Shown one piece after another: positions 60,841 through 64,000 of a stretch of 64,000 nucleotides of DNA (the stretch's first letter is position 1; each line of letters opens with the position of its first letter). The stretch spans positions 3,063 to 67,062 of the forward strand of contig NZ_JBJGXI010000030.1 of assembly GCF_045635475.1 (NCBI RefSeq), read 5' to 3'. The position numbers were made by a program, and so were the translations under genes. The notes beneath the pieces were generated by a model that saw nothing but the letters and a program-made list of their open reading frames with translations, made no database searches and was not told the DNA's origin. The stretch comes from JBJGXI01 sp045635475. GTDB lineage: Bacteria > Bacillota > Bacilli > Bacillales > Amphibacillaceae.

Positions 60841-61719
60841 ATGCGGGAATCTCGAGTAGTAAAATATAGAAAGAGACATCGTAAGTTAATTGTTATAACA
60901 CAGGTTATAGTGATAAGTTATGGGACGATTGTAACGTTTTCATTATTGTCGTCAAATACATCTGCATATTACGGGAGTACAAGCAAAGTAAATGCAGTGG
61001 TTATATCTTCTGATGATTGGTATGATTACAGCTTTCTACAATTAGTGAAGAATGGCACAGTTAGTTTAGATGGATGTTCCGATAATGGTATTTCCGTAGA
61101 AATTATGAATGTTGGATCGGATATGACAAGGTCATCAAGCTATGAAGTTTATTTCTCAAATAATGATGAAGGTGTTGGAGATAAAATCACTTCTGGTTCA
61201 ATTGAACCAATGAAAAATGGTGAAAAAGTAAAGCTTATGTATGAAGGTGATCAAGCAGGTGCGTATACGTTTAAAATTTTCCAAAGAACTGGCTTTGAAA
61301 ACAAGGATGAAGAGCAAGCATTCATCTGGAGTGAAAAGATTAAAATTTGTACCGTTGAAGAAAATGTTGCGGAAGAGAGTCTTACCGAGCCAGCGAATCG
61401 TGAACAAAATACAGGTATTAAAGATGATGGGGCGGAGTTAGGTATAGATAAGCAGCAAGGTGAAGAGAAAAATCAAGCTCAAAATGATAACTTAAAAGAA
61501 GAAGAAAAAGACGAAGAAATAGAAGAAGAAAATCAAGAAGAAGTATCGAACAATGAGCAAGAACAAGGTGAAAATTCTCAGGATGAGGAAGCACCTCCAA
61601 AACCAAATGAACAATCAAACACACCTTCAGATGAGAAAAATGGTACTGAACTACAAGCAGAAATAAATGACGACAGTTCAAATGAAATTACTATTTCAGA
61701 GGATGTGGAAAAGGAATGA
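60841..61719 (+). CDS. tapA: TapA-like amyloid fibre anchoring/assembly protein
   Basis: A 292-residue protein. ATG 60841 follows AGGAGGG by 6 bases; the frame from 60817 contains that site. A basic N-terminus (KYRKRHRKLIVITQVIVISY) is followed by a membrane signal helix ending SSNTSAYY, again SipW-like. The core (about 40-180) has WYDYSFLQLVKNGTVSLDGC, a probable Cys68-type/ICTVEE Cys pair, and AGAYTFKIFQRTGFENKDEE plus AFIWSEKIKICTVEE, matching B. subtilis TapA (GIYAFKVYKPAGY...EWSEPMRLAKC). A long acidic Glu/Asn/Gln-rich tail ends the protein, as in TapA. It overlaps sipW by 4 bp. Confidence 0.85.
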   Translation: MRESRVVKYRKRHRKLIVITQVIVISYGTIVTFSLLSSNTSAYYGSTSKVNAVVISSDDWYDYSFLQLVKNGTVSLDGCSDNGISVEIMNVGSDMTRSSSYEVYFSNNDEGVGDKITSGSIEPMKNGEKVKLMYEGDQAGAYTFKIFQRTGFENKDEEQAFIWSEKIKICTVEENVAEESLTEPANREQNTGIKDDGAELGIDKQQGEEKNQAQNDNLKEEEKDEEIEEENQEEVSNNEQEQGENSQDEEAPPKPNEQSNTPSDEKNGTELQAEINDDSSNEITISEDVEKE

Positions 61720-62303
61720 AGCTAAAAAGGTTAAAAGTTTGGGGAGGAAATATAGTAACAGTTGTTATGGTGATTACAATTGTAGTTATGGCATTTGTTA
61801 TCATTGCCTCCAAGGTATCCGGTGGAGACCCTAAAGTATTCGGTTATGAATTAAAAACCGTATTATCAGGATCAATGGAACCAGAGATTAAAACAGGCTC
61901 CATAATAGCCGTAAAACCCGGTGGAGATATGACTGATTTTATAGAAAATGACGTGATTACATTCCAACAACAAGATGGCAAGTTAATTACTCATAGAATT
62001 GTCGAAGTTGTGGGTAATGGAGACAATGTTTTGTACCGAACAAAAGGTGATAGTAATGGTACTCCGGATAGTAATTTAGTATTAGCTGACAATGTAGTTG
62101 CAAAATATAACGGATTTACGATTCCGTATATTGGCTACATTATAAGTTTTGCACAATCCCAAAATGGTGCATTTCTTTTATTAGTTCCAGGATTCTTACT
62201 TCTACTTTTCGCGTGCTTTACGGTTTGGCAAACATTAGCACAAATCGGAGTAACCACTGGTAAGGAAGCTAAAAAAGAACAGGAAGATAGTTGTGCACCA
62301 TAA
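61716..62303 (+). CDS. sipW: SipW-type signal peptidase I
   Basis: A 195-residue ER-type signal peptidase with two or three membrane helices (about 12-33 and 140-175). The catalytic Ser53 lies in TVLSGSMEPEIKTGS and His93 in KLITHRIVEVVGN; this Ser-His arrangement, without the usual Lys, defines the SipW/archaeal-ER class. RTKGDSNGTPDSNLVLADNV is the conserved box D/E region. It processes TasA and TapA in B. subtilis, and its place here between tapA and the LPDTS protein suggests that it matures all three. ATG overlaps the tapA stop (ATGA). Confidence 0.95.
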   Translation: MKLKRLKVWGGNIVTVVMVITIVVMAFVIIASKVSGGDPKVFGYELKTVLSGSMEPEIKTGSIIAVKPGGDMTDFIENDVITFQQQDGKLITHRIVEVVGNGDNVLYRTKGDSNGTPDSNLVLADNVVAKYNGFTIPYIGYIISFAQSQNGAFLLLVPGFLLLLFACFTVWQTLAQIGVTTGKEAKKEQEDSCAP

Positions 62304-62339
62304 ATAAATGTAGATTAGTCCTGCCAAGGGGGCGATAAT

Positions 62340-62987
62340 ATGAAGAAAACATTAATGATTGGTTATATTATATTAATTGGATTTACATTTTATCCTAATA
62401 AATACTTTGCTGAAACGGGTTCGAATGCTGAAGGTACAGAGTTTGAAATGGAGGTATCTCCAAGCGGTATATTATTCAACATCGATGACATGAAACCGGG
62501 CGACTGGGCTCCGAGGACAATAACAATTCAGAATTCCGGGAATAAAGATTTTCAATATCAAATGACTATACGTAATGATGGAACAGAAAAGCTGTTTAAT
62601 GAGCTTCTTCTGGAAATTGTTGATGTTAACGGAGAGTTGTATAATGGGAAAATCTCAGAATTTGTAAATATGCCATTGAGAACATTAGATAAATCAACTA
62701 ATGAAGAAATAGAAATAACAATCCGTTACCCAGAATACTTAGGAAATGATTTTCAGGGGCTGAATTCGAAGTTTAGTTTCATATTTACAGCCGAAGGAAA
62801 AGGTAATGATAAGGTTGAAGTTATATCAGAAGGGCAGGTCGGGAGTGGTAATGGTGGAAGTTTACCTGATACATCTTCCCAAATGTTCAACTTCCTCTTG
62901 TTAGGTGTCTTTTTCACACTGACCTCCTTCATGATTATGCATTATTTGAAAACTCAGTTCAAATCAGAAAAAAATGAACCAAATTAA
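62340..62987 (+). CDS. TasA-like domain protein with LPDTS sortase signal
   Basis: A 215-residue secreted protein. After a signal peptide (1-25, ending YFAE) comes a compact beta domain (about 32-165) with MEVSPSGILFNIDDMKPGDW followed by APRTITIQNSGNKDFQYQMT. This closely parallels TasA's LKPGDWMPRTFELQNNGSLD, so the domain is of the TasA/camelysin type. A Gly/Ser linker leads to LPDTS at residue 175, a membrane helix and a basic tail: a YhcS-type (class D) sortase substrate. It is the fourth gene of the matrix operon, with AAGGGGG upstream. Likely role (inference): wall-attached base or cap of TasA fibres. Confidence 0.85.
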   Translation: MKKTLMIGYIILIGFTFYPNKYFAETGSNAEGTEFEMEVSPSGILFNIDDMKPGDWAPRTITIQNSGNKDFQYQMTIRNDGTEKLFNELLLEIVDVNGELYNGKISEFVNMPLRTLDKSTNEEIEITIRYPEYLGNDFQGLNSKFSFIFTAEGKGNDKVEVISEGQVGSGNGGSLPDTSSQMFNFLLLGVFFTLTSFMIMHYLKTQFKSEKNEPN

Positions 62988-63208
62988 GTGAAAAAATTTA
63001 ATTATACAATAATAGTGAATATCTGACAAAATAAGTTATGTAAGATTTTCTAACAGTATTGTATAGTATTCTTAGCTAGTAATTTAGAATAACTTACCCT
63101 CAGCTAAAGGTAAACTTATTGAAAAATAAGGACACAAAATCACAGGTCTAAAGCGATATTTGCTATGATGGCTGGGTTGCCTAGGAAGAAGATAGGGGAC
63201 GAGGAAAA
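62988..63208. promoter_or_regulatory. sinI upstream region with a possible Spo0A box
   Basis: On the minus strand 63022-63031 reads TTTTGTCAGA, close to the 0A-box TTTTGTCRAA. In B. subtilis sinI is activated by Spo0A~P. No strong terminator separates the LPDTS gene from this region, so readthrough is possible. Confidence 0.4.
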
Positions 63209-63328
63209 TTGGTAAAAGCAATGGAAGATATAGTGCTTGATCAAGAATGGGTCCTGTTAATAAAAGAAGCTAAGAATATTGGTCTATCTGCTGAGGAAAT
63301 ACGCTTATTTTTGTCAAATGAAGGGTAA
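63209..63328 (+). CDS. sinI: SinI, antagonist of SinR
   Basis: A 39-residue protein too short for ordinary gene calling. TTG 63209 directly follows GACGAGGAAAA. The sequence MVKAMEDIVLDQEWVLLIKE and AKNIGLSAEEIRLFLSNEG carries the SinI signature (LDQEWV-x-LI-x-EAK, S-x-EEIR-x-FL), which copies the C-terminal dimerisation helices of SinR (LDETWLRIVKEAMDSGVSKE). In B. subtilis SinI binds SinR one-to-one and releases its operators. It lies 88 bp upstream of sinR in the same direction. Confidence 0.92.
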   Translation: MVKAMEDIVLDQEWVLLIKEAKNIGLSAEEIRLFLSNEG

Positions 63329-63369
63329 AAATGAATACAATAAATAATAAACGTGCTTTATATAGAACC

Positions 63370-63411
63370 CTCACCCTTTTTTATGGTACAATCTCCATGA
63401 AAGAGGGTGAG
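63370..63411 (+). promoter_or_regulatory. sinR promoter inside a hairpin that can cover its ribosome site
   Basis: TGGTACAAT (63384-63392) is an extended -10 box. CTCACCCT (63370-63377) is complementary to AGGGTGAG (63404-63411), which contains the sinR ribosome site. A transcript from this promoter starts after the left arm and leaves the site free; a readthrough transcript from sinI would contain both arms. Confidence 0.55.
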
Positions 63412-63416
63412 ATACG

Positions 63417-63740
63417 ATGATCGGCGAAAAAATAAAACAATTACGCCTAGAAAGGAAAATGTCGTTATCAGTTTTGGCCGAACAAGCGCAAGTAGCGAAA
63501 TCGTATTTAAGCTCTATCGAACGGAACATTCAAACAAATCCCTCTATACAGTTTGTTGAAAAAATCAGTGCTGTGTTGGGTGTGTCTGTAAATGAATTGT
63601 TGAATGAGCATAATACTATCCAAAAGGAAGAATTGGATGAAACCTGGTTGCGAATTGTGAAAGAAGCAATGGACTCAGGAGTCTCTAAAGAACAATTTAG
63701 AGAATATCTAGAGTTTAGCAAATGGCGTAAGAATCAGTAA
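63417..63740 (+). CDS. sinR: SinR-type master repressor of biofilm genes
   Basis: A 107-residue XRE-family repressor (B. subtilis SinR has 111). The N-terminal HTH domain (1-66) reads MIGEKIKQLRLERKMSLSVL then AEQAQVAKSYLSSIERNIQT and NPSIQFVEKISAVLGVSVNE; the recognition helix VAKSYLSSIERN is nearly that of SinR. The C-terminal part (74-107) LDETWLRIVKEAMDSGVSKE with QFREYLEFSKW is the SinI-like dimerisation helix pair. The two palindromes upstream of tasA fit its known GTTCTYT specificity. Confidence 0.94.
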   Translation: MIGEKIKQLRLERKMSLSVLAEQAQVAKSYLSSIERNIQTNPSIQFVEKISAVLGVSVNELLNEHNTIQKEELDETWLRIVKEAMDSGVSKEQFREYLEFSKWRKNQ

Positions 63741-63767
63741 GGGGGTGCAATGGCACTCTCTTTTTTC
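63739..63767 (+). terminator. Terminator of sinR
   Basis: AAGGGGGTGC - AATG - GCACTCTCTT (two G-U pairs), followed by TTTTC; it overlaps the stop codon end. Confidence 0.75.
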
Positions 63768-63778
63768 TTGGCTTCTAA

Positions 63779-63884
63779 AATTATGAAATATCCAGAGTCA
63801 ATTTCATAATTACCTTATACAGCTATCTGCATCCACATTAGTTCGGAGATGGTTTAACCCGACTATATTCGGATGCAGATAGCT
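63779..63884. repeat. Composite palindromic element with AGTCAATTTCATAAT motif, copy D
   Basis: AATTATGAAAT (63779-63789) faces ATTTCATAATT (63801-63811). Next to it AGCTATCTGCATCC (63821-63834) is perfectly inverted as GGATGCAGATAGCT (63871-63884). 63801-63820 equals the inverse of 32900-32919. It looks like a small non-coding mobile or structured RNA element. From 63885 to the window end I see no gene. Confidence 0.6.
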
Positions 63885-64000
63885 AAAAAATCAGTATTGA
63901 GAACGATTAAACTTAAAATATTTATACATCGCGATTATTGCTTAATTTGAGCGAAGTTTCCATGTTGACACTGAATTTGGTATGATAAATAAACGATATT

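Noticed and set aside
1..64000. CRISPR arrays, rRNA or tRNA genes, prophage or plasmid genes
   Set aside because: No regularly spaced repeats, no tRNA-like CCA-ended cloverleaf or rRNA sequence, and no phage structural or replication genes were recognised.

Overview
The window looks like a chromosomal segment of a low-GC Firmicute of the family Bacillaceae. Evidence: strong Shine-Dalgarno sites (AGGAGG type), frequent TTG/GTG starts, SinI/SinR, TasA/TapA/SipW, GlpP, YhcR-like and YceC-to-YceH-like genes, a sigma-W-type promoter and CcpA-type cre sites. The acidic Asp/Glu-rich secreted proteins and a BCCT osmolyte transporter suggest, without proving, a halotolerant or alkaliphilic species. 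I saw no rRNA, tRNA, CRISPR array or prophage. Mobile DNA is limited to two decayed IS200/IS605-type remnants and some small dispersed repeats.

Layout. 0.1-6 kb: a giant wall-anchored nuclease/nucleotidase. 6-14 kb: a dispersed repeat, a 39-residue protein, a BCCT transporter, a GntR/DUF1648 pair with a perfect operator palindrome, an MFS transporter, then an HtrA-type protease and a membrane-anchored parvulin. 14.4-25.1 kb: a full Ter-type stress island. It has an ECF (sigma-W-like) promoter, three TerD proteins, TerC, a four-gene metabolite-synthesis block (HpcH/HpaI lyase-like, PRTase-TRSP, StiP/PELOTA, HAD), a broken gene carrying an IS200/IS605 end, a small HTH protein, YceG and TelA/YceH. 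25.6-34.5 kb: an O-antigen-ligase-like protein, a DrrAB-type ABC exporter, unknown small genes, a Nudix hydrolase, a lipoprotein with two degenerate NodB domains, and a processive GT2 glycosyltransferase. 35-40.4 kb: PrpR-like regulator, KdgT-type permease, DUF1537 kinase and PdxA2, a four-carbon acid-sugar (D-threonate/D-erythronate type) catabolic locus. 41-45.5 kb: a GH81 beta-1,3-glucanase with two CBM56-like and two FN3 modules and a sortase signal. 45.7-52 kb: GlpP, then a cre-overlapped promoter and terminator leader that drives an unusual operon (MgtC-like, EEP phosphodiesterase, HAD phosphatase, sugar-type ABC importer). 53.4-59.5 kb: selD-mnmH (2-selenouridine in tRNA), a polytopic permease and a membrane-anchored alpha/beta hydrolase. 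59.8-63.8 kb: a biofilm-matrix locus, tasA-tapA-sipW plus a TasA-like protein with an LPDTS sorting signal, then sinI-sinR, with two SinR-type palindromes upstream of tasA.

How the genes fit together. Three wall-anchored proteins carry LPDTA/LPDTS signals of the YhcS (class D) sortase type, although no sortase is encoded here. Two of them share a pre-anchor domain. The matrix locus probably couples TasA fibre formation to the wall through the LPDTS protein and is switched by SinI/SinR. The two most promising systems for new biology are (i) this tasA locus with its sortase-anchored TasA-like fourth gene and (ii) the GlpP-type antitermination leader in front of an EEP/HAD/ABC-importer operon, which suggests uptake and breakdown of a glycerol-phosphate-containing compound.
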